A DNA stretch of 64,000 nucleotides from Erwinia sp. E602 (GTDB taxonomy: Bacteria; Pseudomonadota; Gammaproteobacteria; Enterobacterales; Enterobacteriaceae). Both the position numbers and the translations under genes were made by a program. The notes beneath the pieces were generated by a model, which was given only the letters and a program-made list of their open reading frames with translations, made no database searches and was not told the origin of the DNA. Location of the stretch: NCBI RefSeq assembly GCF_018141005.1, contig NZ_CP046582.1, forward strand, positions 3,782,001 through 3,846,000. Direction: 5' to 3'. Numbering within the stretch: the first letter of the stretch is position 1; each line of letters begins with the position of its first letter. Shown in pieces: positions 28,123 to 38,031 of this stretch.

Positions 28123-29148
28123 ATGCAGACACTCACCACCACCAGCCTTCAGGTTCGCGACAATCAGCTGTTGATCCTCGATCAGCAGGCCCTGCCCCAG
28201 CAAAAAATCTGGTGCCCGACACCGGACGTGGCCACGCTGGTCGGCCATATTAAAACCCTGCGCGTGCGCGGGGCGCCGCTGATTGGGCTGTCCGCCAGCC
28301 TGCTTCTGGCGCTGCTGGCCGAACAGGGGATGTCCCGAACCGGGCTGGCCGAGGCGCTGGAGGTGCTGCGCGCCTCACGCCCGACGGCGGTGAACCTGAT
28401 GAACAACCTTGACCGTATGAAGCTGGCGCTGGCGCAGGACGACCACGTCAACGCGCTGGTGAGCGAAGCGCTGCGGCTGATTGAGGAAGACAAGGCGCTG
28501 TGCGAACGCATCGCGGCGGCCGGCAGCCCGCTGATCGTCGCGGGCAGCCGCCTGCTGACCCACTGCAACACCGGCGGCCTGGCGACCGCAGGCGTCGGCA
28601 CGGCGCTGGGGGTGATCGCGCGTGGTTATACAGAAGGCAGGGTGGCCAACGTCTGGGTGGATGAAACCCGTCCGCTGCTGCAGGGTGGCCGCCTGACGGC
28701 GTGGGAACTGGGCGAGCTGGGCGTGCCTTATCAGCTGATCTGCGACTCGATGGCCGCCACGCTGATGGCGCAGGGCCAGGTCGATGCCATCTGGGTCGGC
28801 GCTGACCGCATTGCGGCTAACGGCGACGTCGCCAACAAAATCGGCACCTACAGCCTGGCGGTGCTGGCCCACTATCACCGCGTGCCGTTCTACGTCGCCG
28901 CGCCGCACACCACGCTGGATCGCGGCTGCCCGAACGGCGCGGCGATTCCAATCGAGCAGCGTGACGCCCGGGAAGTCACCGGCGTGGCCGGCAGCTTTGG
29001 TGACGTGCAGTGGGCACCGGAGAATGCGCAGGTTTATAACCCGGCGTTTGACGTTACCCCCGCCGCGCTGATTAGCGGCTGGGTGCTGGACACCGGCGTG
29101 GTGACGCCGGAAGAGGTGACGGCAGGCGCGTTTCAGCCGCGCGGCTGA
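28123..29148 (+). CDS. mtnA: Methylthioribose-1-phosphate isomerase MtnA
   Basis: A 341-residue protein of the eIF2B-alpha-like isomerase family. Catalytic Cys and Asp are visible in [20 protein letters not shown] and [26 protein letters not shown]. It converts methylthioribose-1-phosphate to the ribulose form. The ATG at 28123 gives the family length. Two hairpins follow the stop. Confidence 0.95.
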   Translation: MQTLTTTSLQVRDNQLLILDQQALPQQKIWCPTPDVATLVGHIKTLRVRGAPLIGLSASLLLALLAEQGMSRTGLAEALEVLRASRPTAVNLMNNLDRMKLALAQDDHVNALVSEALRLIEEDKALCERIAAAGSPLIVAGSRLLTHCNTGGLATAGVGTALGVIARGYTEGRVANVWVDETRPLLQGGRLTAWELGELGVPYQLICDSMAATLMAQGQVDAIWVGADRIAANGDVANKIGTYSLAVLAHYHRVPFYVAAPHTTLDRGCPNGAAIPIEQRDAREVTGVAGSFGDVQWAPENAQVYNPAFDVTPAALISGWVLDTGVVTPEEVTAGAFQPRG

Positions 29149-29204
29149 CAGGGACGGGAAGGGTGCAAAGCCCGGCTGTCGTTTATGCCGGGCAGCCAGC
29201 AAAT

Positions 29205-29233
29205 AAAAAACCCGGCTCAGGCCGGGTTTTTCG
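29205..29233. terminator. Bidirectional terminator between mtnA and mtnD
   Basis: AAAAAACCCGGC pairs with GCCGGGTTTTT around a TCAG loop; T-runs on both sides let it work for both converging operons. Confidence 0.85.
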
Positions 29234-29335
29234 CTTCAGATGCGGGCAGCCTCTGCCCGCCAGAAAAACAATCTGCACGGACCTCACGAGCAAAGCCGAA
29301 TGTCTTCGTCCTTCAGCCCGGTTTGCTTTCCATAA

Positions 29336-29878
29336 TCAGTCCAGACGCGGATAAGCATCGGCAATGTTGTCGCCGGTGAAGTTAGCGATCCAGCCTTCCT
29401 GGTTATCGAAGATGCGGATCGCGGTGAAGTGCGGCGACGATCCCATATCGAACCAGTGCGGAATGCCGGCCGGCACCGAGATCAGATCGTTCTTTTCACA
29501 CAGGATCTGGTAGATATGCCCGTCCAGATGCAGGCAGAACAGCCCGGCGCCCTCAACGAAGAAGCGTACTTCATCTTCGCCATGGGTATGTTCGTTGAGG
29601 AACTTGCTGCGCAGCGTCTCTTTCTGCGGGTTATCCGCGCGCATGCTGATCACGTCCCAGCTCTGGTAGCCTTTCTCGGCCACCAGGCGATCGATAGCGT
29701 GCTGATACGCCTTGATTACCGTGTCGGAATCCGGGTTTTCACCCAGGTCGCGGTCGGCTTCCCAGCGCTCAAAACGGACTTCTTTAGCATTAAGTTTGGT
29801 GGCGATCTCTGCGGCATCGGTGCTGTGCCACACCGGGGTGGTCGCTTCGGTATCGGTAAAAATAGTCAGTGCACTCAT
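29336..29878 (-). CDS. mtnD: Acireductone dioxygenase MtnD
   Basis: A 180-residue cupin enzyme with metal ligands in [33 protein letters not shown]. It turns acireductone into 4-methylthio-2-oxobutyrate and formate when iron is bound; with nickel the E. coli-like homologs give a different product. It is the last gene of a mtnBCD operon, overlapping mtnC by four bases (ATGA). Confidence 0.95.
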   Translation of the reverse strand: MSALTIFTDTEATTPVWHSTDAAEIATKLNAKEVRFERWEADRDLGENPDSDTVIKAYQHAIDRLVAEKGYQSWDVISMRADNPQKETLRSKFLNEHTHGEDEVRFFVEGAGLFCLHLDGHIYQILCEKNDLISVPAGIPHWFDMGSSPHFTAIRIFDNQEGWIANFTGDNIADAYPRLD

Positions 29879-30564
29879 GAGTTCAACAGCTCCTGGTTAA
29901 TCTGATCAAAACCTGAAACCTGGCGATGGCGGCTCTCATTATCCGCTTCGCCACGGATTAACTGAATCGTCTGCCAGCCCGCCTGCTCTGCGGCATCCAG
30001 CTCCTGATGAATATCAGACAGGAACAGCAGCTGGCCGGTCGGCAGACCAATCTGGCTGGCGATGTTGCGGTAGGACTCCACCTCGCGCTTGGCACCGACG
30101 TGGGTATCAAAGTAACCGCTAAACAGACCGGTAATATCACCCGCGTCGCTGTAGCCAAATAACAATTTCTGCGCAGCTACTGAGCCGGATGAATAAACAT
30201 ACAGCGCCACACCCTGCTGCTGCCACTGTTTCAGCGCCGGCAGCACGTCTGCATACAGGTGGCCGGTAAAGCTGCCGTTCAGGTAGCCGTCACGCCAGAC
30301 CATCCCCTGCAGCGCCTTCAGCGCGGCGGATTTACGATCCTGATCCATATAACCGAACAGCACGTCTATCAGCGACTGTACGTCGGCGTCAGGCTGGCCG
30401 CTTTCGGCACGCAGGTCGTCAAGCGCCTGCGCGACTGCCGGTTGCGCCTGGTTGGCGAGGATAAACGCCGGCAGGTTTTCGCGGGCGTAAGGGAACAGCA
30501 CGTTGTGTACGAAGCGGATGTCGCTGGTGGTGCCTTCAATATCGGTGATAATTGCGCGGATCAT
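29875..30564 (-). CDS. mtnC: Enolase-phosphatase MtnC
   Basis: A 229-residue HAD-family enzyme with the nucleophile motif [15 protein letters not shown], the second-motif Ser in [12 protein letters not shown], and [16 protein letters not shown] at motif IV. It enolises and then dephosphorylates the diketo phosphate to acireductone. The ATG at 30564 overlaps the mtnB stop (ATGA). Confidence 0.95.
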   Translation of the reverse strand: MIRAIITDIEGTTSDIRFVHNVLFPYARENLPAFILANQAQPAVAQALDDLRAESGQPDADVQSLIDVLFGYMDQDRKSAALKALQGMVWRDGYLNGSFTGHLYADVLPALKQWQQQGVALYVYSSGSVAAQKLLFGYSDAGDITGLFSGYFDTHVGAKREVESYRNIASQIGLPTGQLLFLSDIHQELDAAEQAGWQTIQLIRGEADNESRHRQVSGFDQINQELLNS

Positions 30565-31175
30565 CTGGCCTCCAGCAGGCGGCGCTGCAGCTCGCACTGG
30601 AACAGGAATTCCAGCCCTTCCAGATGGCGGCGCGCTTCGTTAACGTCTTTGCCCCAGCAGGTCAGGCCGTGGCCGCGCAGCAGGAAGCCGTAGCGCAGCG
30701 GCGTATGGGCGGCAAACTGTTCAATACGCTGCGCCAGGCCGTCGATGTCCTGATCGTTGTCAAACAGCGCGATCGGCACGCAGTCGAGGTGCGAGTGCTG
30801 CCCGGCGAGGGTTTTCTGCATCTCGTAGCCCTGCAGCTCCAGCGCCGCGCCCTTCTCCACGCGGGAGAGCACCGTGGAGTTTACGGTGTGGGTGTGCAGC
30901 ACAGCACCGGCCTCCGGGAACAGGCGATAAATCAGCGTATGCAGCCCGGTTTCCGCTGAGGGTTTGCGTCCGGACGGCACGCGGTTGGTAGCGATATCGA
31001 CCTGGATAAAGTCATCGCGGGTCAGGCTGCCTTTGTCTTTGCCGGACTCGCTCAGCAGGCAAAACTCGGCATCCTGGCGCACCGACATATTGCCACCGGT
31101 GGCCGGGGCCCAGCCGCGTTCGCCAATCCAGTGACAGGCGCTAACCAGCTGATCTAACTGAGAGTGTTGTGTCAT
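30561..31175 (-). CDS. mtnB: Methylthioribulose-1-phosphate dehydratase MtnB
   Basis: A 204-residue class II aldolase-fold Zn enzyme. Metal ligands: [11 protein letters not shown] (His-x-His) and [13 protein letters not shown]. The TGGNMSVR motif binds phosphate. It dehydrates methylthioribulose-1-phosphate. First gene of mtnBCD, transcribed away from the ybdL-type transaminase gene, and behind a MetJ-type box pair. Confidence 0.95.
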   Translation of the reverse strand: MTQHSQLDQLVSACHWIGERGWAPATGGNMSVRQDAEFCLLSESGKDKGSLTRDDFIQVDIATNRVPSGRKPSAETGLHTLIYRLFPEAGAVLHTHTVNSTVLSRVEKGAALELQGYEMQKTLAGQHSHLDCVPIALFDNDQDIDGLAQRIEQFAAHTPLRYGFLLRGHGLTCWGKDVNEARRHLEGLEFLFQCELQRRLLEAR

Positions 31176-31223
31176 ATTTTTCCTTTCTACCTCAGACACT
31201 ACTGACGGCTGTCTGTTACATAT

Positions 31224-31239
31224 AGCCGTCTAAGCGTCT
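31224..31239. promoter_or_regulatory. MetJ operator between mtnBCD and ybdL
   Basis: Tandem met boxes AGCCGTCT (7 of 8 to AGACGTCT) and AAGCGTCT (6 of 8). Further partial boxes lie at 31196-31215 (AGACACTA and TGTCTGTT around GACGG). The pair is centred in the divergent region. Confidence 0.7.
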
Positions 31240-31326
31240 TGATTGCCAAAAAATCATCTCGTGTTATATTGGCAGAAATAGCGGATTAACACATCAATTT
31301 ACTGCGTTGTAAAAGGGTTATCATTT

Positions 31327-32487
31327 ATGAGCCGGACGTCGTTTACCCCAGAGAGCAAACTGCCTGCGCTGGGCACCACCATTTTTACCCAGATGAGCGC
31401 TCTGGCGCAGCAGCACAACGCCATTAACCTGTCGCAGGGGTTCCCGGACTTTGACGGCCCTGACTACCTGCAGCAGCGCCTGGCCCACCACGTCAGCCAG
31501 GGCGCTAACCAGTACGCACCGATGATCGGCGTGGCCCCGCTGCGTGAAGCGATTGCCAGAAAGACCGCCGAACTCTACGGCTACCGCCCGGATGCCAACA
31601 CGGAAGTGACCGTCACCACCGGCGCCACCGAGGCGCTGTTTGCGGCGATTACCGCGCTGGTGCGCCCGGGCGATGAAGTTATCTGTTTCGACCCGAGCTA
31701 CGACAGTTATGCGCCCGCCGTGGCGCTGGCCGGCGGCGTGATGAAGCGTATTGCGCTGCAGCCTCCGGCCTTTAAGGTGGACTGGGCGGAGTTTGCCAGC
31801 CTGCTGTCGCCGAAAACCCGGCTGGTTATCCTCAACACGCCGCACAACCCGTCCGCCACCGTCTGGCAGAAAAGCGACTTTGCCGCGCTGTGGCAGGCGA
31901 TTGCGGAGCAGGAAATCTACGTGCTGAGCGATGAAGTCTACGAGCACATCTGCTTTGACGCCGCCGGCCACGCCAGCGTGCTGGCACACCCCCAGCTGCG
32001 CGAGCGGGCGATTGCCGTCTCCTCGTTCGGCAAAACCTTCCATATGACCGGCTGGAAAGTCGGCTACTGCGTGGCACCGCCGGTGCTGAGCGCCGAGCTG
32101 CGCAAGGTGCATCAGTACCTGACCTTCTCGGTGAACACCCCTGCGCAGCTGGCGCTGGCAGATATGCTGGAACAGCACCCGGAACACTACCGTGAACTGC
32201 CCGAGTTTTACCGCGCGCGTCGCGACCGCTTTACCGCCGCGCTGGCCAACAGCCGTTTTAAGATTTTGCCGTGTGAAGGGACCTATTTCCTGCTGGCTGA
32301 CTACAGCGCCATCTCCGATCTGGATGACGTGGCCTTCTGCCAGTGGCTGACCCGAGAGGCCGGTGTGGCAGCGATCCCGCTGTCGGTGTTCTGCGCCGAC
32401 GCCTTCCCCCATAAACTGATCCGCCTGTGCTTCGCTAAGCAGGAAGCCACGCTGGACGCTGCCGCGGAGCGCCTGTGTCAACTTTAG
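31327..32487 (+). CDS. ybdL: Methionine transaminase (YbdL/MtnE type)
   Basis: A 386-residue class I/II PLP aminotransferase. Motifs: NLSQGFPDFDGPDYLQQRL, GANQYAPMIGVAPLREAIA, VTTGATEALFAAI, and the Schiff-base Lys in SSFGKTFHMTGWKVGYC. E. coli YbdL prefers methionine. Here it lies between mtnBCD and an omega-amidase gene, fitting the last salvage step, 4-methylthio-2-oxobutyrate to methionine. Divergent from mtnB, with met boxes between. Confidence 0.9.
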   Translation: MSRTSFTPESKLPALGTTIFTQMSALAQQHNAINLSQGFPDFDGPDYLQQRLAHHVSQGANQYAPMIGVAPLREAIARKTAELYGYRPDANTEVTVTTGATEALFAAITALVRPGDEVICFDPSYDSYAPAVALAGGVMKRIALQPPAFKVDWAEFASLLSPKTRLVILNTPHNPSATVWQKSDFAALWQAIAEQEIYVLSDEVYEHICFDAAGHASVLAHPQLRERAIAVSSFGKTFHMTGWKVGYCVAPPVLSAELRKVHQYLTFSVNTPAQLALADMLEQHPEHYRELPEFYRARRDRFTAALANSRFKILPCEGTYFLLADYSAISDLDDVAFCQWLTREAGVAAIPLSVFCADAFPHKLIRLCFAKQEATLDAAAERLCQL

Positions 32488-33242
32488 AAATTACCGTACT
32501 GCAACAACCGCTGACATGGATGGACGGCGCCGCTAATCTGCGCTTCTTTGACCAGCTGCTGGCGACGATCCACGGCCGCGACCTGATCGTGCTGCCGGAG
32601 ATGTTTACCACCGGCTTCGCGATGGAGGCGGCGAAAAGCTCACTGCCGGAGGCGGAGGTGATAACCTGGCTACAGGCGAAAGCCCGCCAGACCCGCGCGA
32701 TGGTGGCAGGCAGCGCGGCGATCCAGGTAGAGAAAGGCGCGGTCAACCGCTTCTTCCTGGTGGAGCCGGAAGGCAAGGTCCATTTCTACGACAAGCGCCA
32801 TCTGTTCCGCATGGCCGGCGAGCACGAGCACTATCTGGCCGGTGAACGCCGCGACGTGATCGAATGGCGCGGCTGGCGCATTCTGCCGCAGGTCTGCTAC
32901 GACCTGCGCTTCCCGGTGTTCTCCCGCAACCAGAACGACTACGACCTGGCGCTGTACGTCGCCAACTGGCCGGCACCGCGCGCGCTGCACTGGCAGACGC
33001 TGCTGCAGGCGCGGGCGATTGAGAACCAGGCGTATATCGCCGGTTGCAACCGCGTCGGCAGCGACGGCAACGGCCACCACTACAGCGGCGACAGCCGGAT
33101 CATCAGCCCGCAGGGTGAAATCCTCGCCGCCGGTGAACCGCACCAGCCTGCACGGCTGGATGCCACCCTGTCGCTGGAGAGCCTGCGCGACTACCGCGAG
33201 CGCTTCCCGGCGTGGCGCGACGCCGACGGCTTCAGCCTCTGA
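32475..33242 (+). CDS. yafV: Omega-amidase YafV
   Basis: A 255-residue nitrilase-fold enzyme. The catalytic triad is visible: Glu in LIVLPEMFTTGFAME, Lys in YDKRHLFR, Cys in LPQVCYDLRFPV. It hydrolyses alpha-ketoglutaramate and similar amides. Translation starts with GTG at 32475, inside the end of the transaminase gene (13-base overlap). A Gln-dependent transaminase yields alpha-ketoglutaramate, which this enzyme removes, making the coupled reaction irreversible. Confidence 0.92.
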   Translation: MSTLEITVLQQPLTWMDGAANLRFFDQLLATIHGRDLIVLPEMFTTGFAMEAAKSSLPEAEVITWLQAKARQTRAMVAGSAAIQVEKGAVNRFFLVEPEGKVHFYDKRHLFRMAGEHEHYLAGERRDVIEWRGWRILPQVCYDLRFPVFSRNQNDYDLALYVANWPAPRALHWQTLLQARAIENQAYIAGCNRVGSDGNGHHYSGDSRIISPQGEILAAGEPHQPARLDATLSLESLRDYRERFPAWRDADGFSL

Positions 33243-33375
33243 CCCCGTCCAGGAGCTGGCGAGCGTTCGCCAGCCCCACTTCCTCCCTGCTTACCCCTGT
33301 CCGGGGGATAAACAACGCGCACTGAAGCGCCTACACTCGACGACGCCAGACTATCCCATTAAAAGGAGTGTCCCG

Positions 33376-34590
33376 ATGTCCGTCAGCCCGTCTCCGCTGT
33401 TTTCCGGCCTTAAGGTGCTGGATATCGCTACCTTTATCGCTGGCCCTGCCGCCGCGACCATCCTCTCTGACTTCGGTGCTGACGTGATCAAAGTAGAGTC
33501 GCCTTCCGGCGATCCCGATCGCGTGCTGTCGCAGAACCCTAATATGCCGGCCAGCGACTATAACTACGCGTGGCAGTTGACCAACCGCAACAAGCGCAGC
33601 CTGATCCTCGACCTGAAATCCCCTGAAGCACGCGAAGTACTGGTGCCGCTGATCGAGTGGGCGGACGTGGTGGTCACCAACTACCTGCCTGAGATCCGTG
33701 AACGACTGGGGCTGACCTGGCCGGGCGTGCACGCCATCAACCCGTGGGCGATTTATGCCGATATCACCGGTTACGGCGCACAGGGGCCGGACGCCAACGA
33801 ACCCGGCTTTGACTCCTGCGCCTGGTGGGCGCGTAGCGGGCTGATGAACACGCTGCGCAACGCCGACGCCGAACCGGTGATGACCCTGCCCGCGTGTGGC
33901 GACCACGTTAGCGCCACTGCGCTGTATGCGGCGATCGTCACCGGCCTGCTGATGCGCGAAAAAAACGGCGAGGGAATGCAGGTTTCCACCTCGCTGATCG
34001 CCAACGGCATCTGGACCGCCGCAGAGTATGTTGAAGGCGCGCTTAACCAGGCGACGCCGGCGCGGCAGGCGGACCGTAAAGATCCGGTAAACGCGCTCTC
34101 GAACTGTTACCGCACGGCGGACGACCGCTGGCTGGTGGTAAGCGCCTTTCAGCGAAAAGACTGGCAGAAGCTGCTGGTTGCGCTGGATGCAGAGCAGTTG
34201 GGCAGCGACGAACGCTTTGCCGACGTCGCCAGCCGTATCCGCCACACCCGTGCACTGGCCGCCGAATTCACCCGGCGCTTCGCGCAAAAAACGTTGCACC
34301 AGTGGCGGACGATCCTCACACGGCACCGGATCATTTTTGGCATCGTGCAGACCTTTCCCGAGGTGGTTAGCGACCCGCAGCTGCATCTGAACGCCTGCCT
34401 GCTGCCCTATCACGATCGCCAGGGCAGGGAACGCCTCACGGTCTCGTCGCCGTTTACCCTCAGTGGCGTTAACAAGGTCACGCCGCGCCCGGCACCGGAG
34501 TTTGGTGAACACACCGACGCCATCCTGCAGTCGCTGGGGTTTACCGCACAGCGCATCGATCGGCTGAAAAAAAATGGCGTGATTATCTGA
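33376..34590 (+). CDS. CaiB/BaiF-type (family III) CoA-transferase
   Basis: A 404-residue protein. The N-terminus is typical (FSGLKVLDIATFIAGPAAATILSDFGADVIKVESPSGDPDR, then TNRNKRSLILDLKSPEAREVL). The catalytic Asp expected after the GFDSCAWWARSGLMN region is present in a PGFDSCAWWARSG context. Family members move CoA between carboxylic acids through a mixed-anhydride mechanism. ATG at 33376 follows AAAAGGAG. It begins a co-directional set with ETF-QO and ETF genes (18 and 16-base gaps), so it probably activates the acid that the dehydrogenase at 38-40 kb oxidises. Confidence 0.85.
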   Translation: MSVSPSPLFSGLKVLDIATFIAGPAAATILSDFGADVIKVESPSGDPDRVLSQNPNMPASDYNYAWQLTNRNKRSLILDLKSPEAREVLVPLIEWADVVVTNYLPEIRERLGLTWPGVHAINPWAIYADITGYGAQGPDANEPGFDSCAWWARSGLMNTLRNADAEPVMTLPACGDHVSATALYAAIVTGLLMREKNGEGMQVSTSLIANGIWTAAEYVEGALNQATPARQADRKDPVNALSNCYRTADDRWLVVSAFQRKDWQKLLVALDAEQLGSDERFADVASRIRHTRALAAEFTRRFAQKTLHQWRTILTRHRIIFGIVQTFPEVVSDPQLHLNACLLPYHDRQGRERLTVSSPFTLSGVNKVTPRPAPEFGEHTDAILQSLGFTAQRIDRLKKNGVII

Positions 34591-34608
34591 CCGAGAGGGA
34601 GCGACAAC

Positions 34609-36243
34609 ATGGAACGTGAAACCGTTGACTACGACGTAGTGATTGTCGGTGCCGGACCGGCCGGTCTGGCGGCTGCCTGCCGCATCAAACAACTGTCGCC
34701 CGCTACCAGCGTCTGCGTACTGGAGAAAGGGGCCTCCGTCGGCGCTCACAGCCTGTCCGGCGCGGTGTTTGATCCCCGCGCGCTCGCTGAACTGTTCCCC
34801 GACTGGCGGCAGCGCGGCGCGCCGCTGAATACCCGGGTGAGCGAGGACCGCTGCCTGTTTCTGACCGGCCCGCAACGTGCGCTCACCGTCCCTGGGTTCT
34901 GCATCCCGCACACCATGAAAAATGACGGTAATTACATCATTTCCCTTGGCGAGCTTTGTCAGTGGCTGGGCGGGCAGGCAGAGGCGCTGGGGGTCGAGAT
35001 CTACCCCGCCACCGCCGCTACCGCGATCGTTTTCACCGCGGACGGTCGGGTCAACGGCGTGACCACCGGCGATTTTGGTCGCGATAAACGCGGCCAGCCC
35101 AAACCCGGCGTGTTTACGCCAGGCATTGCGTTGCGCGCCAGATTCACCCTGTTTGCCGAAGGCTGCCGCGGCCACCTCGGTAAACAGCTGCTGCAACGCT
35201 TTGGTCTCGATCGCGAGGCAGACGTGCAGCACTACGCCATCGGGCTGAAAGAGCTGTGGCAGGTGCAACCGCAGCATCACCACCCCGGGCTGGTGATTCA
35301 TGCTGCCGGCTGGCCGCTGGACAAACACAACCCCGGCGGGGCCTTTCTTTACCACCTCGATCGGCAGCGCATTGCCGTGGGGCTGATCGTCGACCTCTGT
35401 TACCGCAATCCTTATCTGTCACCTTTTGATGAGCTACAACGGCTGAAGTGCCACCCGGCATTCAGACCTTATTTCAGCGGAGCCACCCGGCTGGGCTTCG
35501 GCGCACGGGCGCTGAGCAAAGGCGGGATCTTCTCGCTGCCAGACATGATTTTTGCCGGTGGCGCGCTGATCGGCTGCGAGCTGGGCACGCTAAATTTCAG
35601 CCGCATCAAGGGCAACCATACGGCAATGAAGAGCGGCATGCTGGCGGCGGAGGCGGTCGCCGGGGCGCTGTGCAGCGATTCACCGTCGCTGGCGGCTTAT
35701 CCACAGCTGTTCAGAAACAGCTGGCTGTGGCAGGAGCTGTGGCAGAGCCGCAATTTTGGTAGCGCGCTGCACCGCTTCGGCCCGGGGTTCGGCAGCATGT
35801 TTAACTCGCTGGAACAGAATATCTTCCATGCCCGCTGGCCACTGGCACTGCATGACCGGCAGCCTGACCACCAGCAGTTACACAAGGCCAGCACCCAGCG
35901 CCCGATTATCTACCCGAAGCCGGACGGCCTGCTGACCTTTGACCGGCTCAGTTCGCTGGATCTCGCCAACGTCAGCCACGCGGAAGACCAGCCGGTCCAC
36001 CTGCTGCTGGATGATGTGACGATCGCCACCGGCAGCAACCTGACTGACTACGCCGAACCGGCGCAGCGCTACTGTCCGGCCGCGGTGTATGAGTTGGTCA
36101 GCGATGAACAGGGAAAACAGAGTTTGCAGATCAACGCGCAAAACTGCCTGCACTGCAAAACCTGCGAGATTAAAGATCCTGCGCAAAATATTCACTGGCA
36201 GCCGCCCGAAGGCGGCGGCGGCCCCAACTATGGCGATATGTAA
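34609..36243 (+). CDS. Electron-transfer flavoprotein:quinone oxidoreductase (ETF-QO/ETFDH-like)
   Basis: A 544-residue flavoprotein with an FAD dinucleotide fold at the start (DYDVVIVGAGPAGLAAACRI), a long membrane-facing middle (FIPHTMKNDGNYIISLGELCQWLGGQ) and a C-terminal [4Fe-4S] domain: Cys489, then Cys513, Cys516 and Cys519 in NCLHCKTCEIKDPAQNIHWQPPEGGGGPNYGDM. This is the full mitochondrial-type architecture, not the split FixC/FixX of carnitine operons. It passes electrons from ETF to ubiquinone. The NYGDM ending matches the family. Confidence 0.88.
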   Translation: MERETVDYDVVIVGAGPAGLAAACRIKQLSPATSVCVLEKGASVGAHSLSGAVFDPRALAELFPDWRQRGAPLNTRVSEDRCLFLTGPQRALTVPGFCIPHTMKNDGNYIISLGELCQWLGGQAEALGVEIYPATAATAIVFTADGRVNGVTTGDFGRDKRGQPKPGVFTPGIALRARFTLFAEGCRGHLGKQLLQRFGLDREADVQHYAIGLKELWQVQPQHHHPGLVIHAAGWPLDKHNPGGAFLYHLDRQRIAVGLIVDLCYRNPYLSPFDELQRLKCHPAFRPYFSGATRLGFGARALSKGGIFSLPDMIFAGGALIGCELGTLNFSRIKGNHTAMKSGMLAAEAVAGALCSDSPSLAAYPQLFRNSWLWQELWQSRNFGSALHRFGPGFGSMFNSLEQNIFHARWPLALHDRQPDHQQLHKASTQRPIIYPKPDGLLTFDRLSSLDLANVSHAEDQPVHLLLDDVTIATGSNLTDYAEPAQRYCPAAVYELVSDEQGKQSLQINAQNCLHCKTCEIKDPAQNIHWQPPEGGGGPNYGDM

Positions 36244-36259
36244 ACATCGGGGGTGACGG

Positions 36260-37012
36260 ATGAAGATTATGGTGGCGATTAAGCGGGTGCTGGATCCCAA
36301 CATCAAGGCTCAGGTCAGGCCCGACGGCAGCGGCATTGAGCTCAGCAACCGTAAAATGGCGATGAACCCCTTCTGTGAAATCGCCGTTGAAGAAGCCGTG
36401 CGCTTAAAAGAACAAGGGGTTGCGTCCGAAGTGCTGGTGGTCAGCGTCGGCGATGCCGCCGTTCAGGAGCAGCTGCGCAGCGCGCTGGCGCTGGGTGCCG
36501 ATCGGGCTATTCATCTGCAGACGCCCGCCCCCCTCAGCAGCTCGCTGGCGGTGGCGAAGCTGCTGAAAATCATTGCGGAACGCGAACGGCCGCAGCTGAT
36601 CCTGCTGGGCAAGCAGAGCATCGACAGCGACAACTACCAGACCGGGCAGATGCTGGCCGGGCTGCTGGACTGGCCGCAGGCGACCGCCGCCTCGGCGATC
36701 GCGCTGCAGGGGGAGGAAGCCATCGTTACCTGCGAGGTCGACAGCGGTTTGCGCACCCTGCAGCTGCGGCTGCCGGCGGTGATCACCAGCGACCTGCGGC
36801 TGAATACCCCGCGCTATCCGGCGCTGCCCAGCATCATGAAAGCGCGGCAGAAGCCGCTGGAGGTGCTGTCAGCAGACGTCACCGGCGTGGCGCTGGCCGG
36901 TACGCAGCGGCAGCTCAGCGTTACGCCCCCCGCGGCGCGTAAACCGGGCCGGCGGGTGTCATCGGTGGCCGAACTGGCCGGCCTGATCCGCTCACTCAGC
37001 GAGGAGAACTGA
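36260..37012 (+). CDS. etfB: Electron-transfer flavoprotein beta subunit
   Basis: A 250-residue protein starting MKIMVAIKRVLDPNIKAQVRPDGSGIELSNRKMAMNPFCEIAVEEAVRLKEQG, the standard EtfB opening. VLVVSVGDAAVQEQLRSALALGADRAIHLQ and KQSIDSDNYQTGQMLAGLLDW follow, the latter being the loop that recognises dehydrogenases in EtfB. It makes a heterodimer with the alpha subunit. Two bases separate it from etfA. Confidence 0.9.
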   Translation: MKIMVAIKRVLDPNIKAQVRPDGSGIELSNRKMAMNPFCEIAVEEAVRLKEQGVASEVLVVSVGDAAVQEQLRSALALGADRAIHLQTPAPLSSSLAVAKLLKIIAERERPQLILLGKQSIDSDNYQTGQMLAGLLDWPQATAASAIALQGEEAIVTCEVDSGLRTLQLRLPAVITSDLRLNTPRYPALPSIMKARQKPLEVLSADVTGVALAGTQRQLSVTPPAARKPGRRVSSVAELAGLIRSLSEEN

Positions 37013-37013
37013 T

Positions 37014-37952
37014 ATGGCAAACTTAGTCCTGGGCGGTCATCAGGACGGACGGCTGTCGCCCGCCACACTCAGGGTACTGGCTGCCGCCCGCGCCATCGGC
37101 GGCGAAAGCGATCTGTTGATCGTCGGCAATGAGATTACGCCACCGATCGCCGAAGCCCTCACCCTGCCCGGCGTGCGTCACGTGCTGTCGGCAGACGATG
37201 AGACCTTTCGCCACCCGCTGGCGGAAGACGTCGCGCCGCTGCTGGTCAGCCTGGCCCCCGGCTACAGCCATATTCTGGCCGATGCCTCAGCGGACGGGAA
37301 AAGCCTGCTGCCACGCGTGGCGGCGCTGCTTGATGTGGATGCCGTGACGGGGGTAAGCGGGGTGATTGACGCCAGCACCTTCAAACGGCCGGTGTACGCC
37401 GGTAACGGTATTGCCGTGGTGCAGTCGCAGGCGGCCGTTAAAGTGCTTACCGTGATGAGCAGCGCCTTTACGCCGGTTGCCCGCGAGGGCGGACTCGCCA
37501 GCCACCAGCCGCTAAGCGGGCCGTTCCACCGTACAGAACGAACCCGCTGGCTGAGCGAAAGGTCGGCCAGTCCTGAAGGGCGGCCTGAGCTCACCACCGC
37601 CAGCGTGGTGATCGCCGGCGGGCGCGGCATGAAGAGCGGTGAAAACTTCAGCCTGCTGTATCAACTGGCCGATAAGCTCGGCGCGGCGGTGGGAGCCTCA
37701 CGGGCGGCGGTCGACGCCGGGTTCGTCGCCAATGAGCTGCAGGTCGGGCAGACCGGCAAGGTGGTCGCGCCAGTGCTGTATATCGCGGTGGGGATCTCCG
37801 GGGCGATCCAGCACCTGGCCGGCATGCGCGACTCAGGGACGATCGTGGCGATCAACAACGATCCCGACGCGCCGATCTTTGCCGTTGCCGATTATGCGCT
37901 GGAGGCCGACCTGTTTGATGCCCTGCCGGAACTCATCAGGCTGCTGTCCTGA
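37014..37952 (+). CDS. etfA: Electron-transfer flavoprotein alpha subunit
   Basis: A 312-residue protein. The C-terminal FAD domain has the ETF alpha signature: [41 protein letters not shown], then [53 protein letters not shown]. The N-terminal domain is standard. Together with etfB it would carry electrons from the acyl-CoA dehydrogenase to the ETF-QO encoded upstream. Confidence 0.92.
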   Translation: MANLVLGGHQDGRLSPATLRVLAAARAIGGESDLLIVGNEITPPIAEALTLPGVRHVLSADDETFRHPLAEDVAPLLVSLAPGYSHILADASADGKSLLPRVAALLDVDAVTGVSGVIDASTFKRPVYAGNGIAVVQSQAAVKVLTVMSSAFTPVAREGGLASHQPLSGPFHRTERTRWLSERSASPEGRPELTTASVVIAGGRGMKSGENFSLLYQLADKLGAAVGASRAAVDAGFVANELQVGQTGKVVAPVLYIAVGISGAIQHLAGMRDSGTIVAINNDPDAPIFAVADYALEADLFDALPELIRLLS

Positions 37953-38031
37953 GCATTAACACCTTTTGTTTATACGCCGGGGGCGAATTTGTCTAGCTTG
38001 TGCAAAGGATGACCGTCAACAAGGTGAGTTT

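Noticed and set aside
31321..32481. A 386-codon minus-strand open frame opposite the ybdL gene.
   Set aside because: Antisense to a well-supported aminotransferase gene, with no motifs and no ribosome site.
33248..33280. Hairpin GCTGGCGA/TCGCCAGC after yafV as a terminator.
   Set aside because: The stem is good, but no T-run follows on the plus strand, so I do not call it a terminator.
33331..35355. A 674-codon open frame on the minus strand opposite the CoA-transferase and ETF-QO genes.
   Set aside because: It lies wholly antisense to two clear enzyme genes and has no family motifs; long antisense frames are common in GC-rich DNA with strong codon bias.
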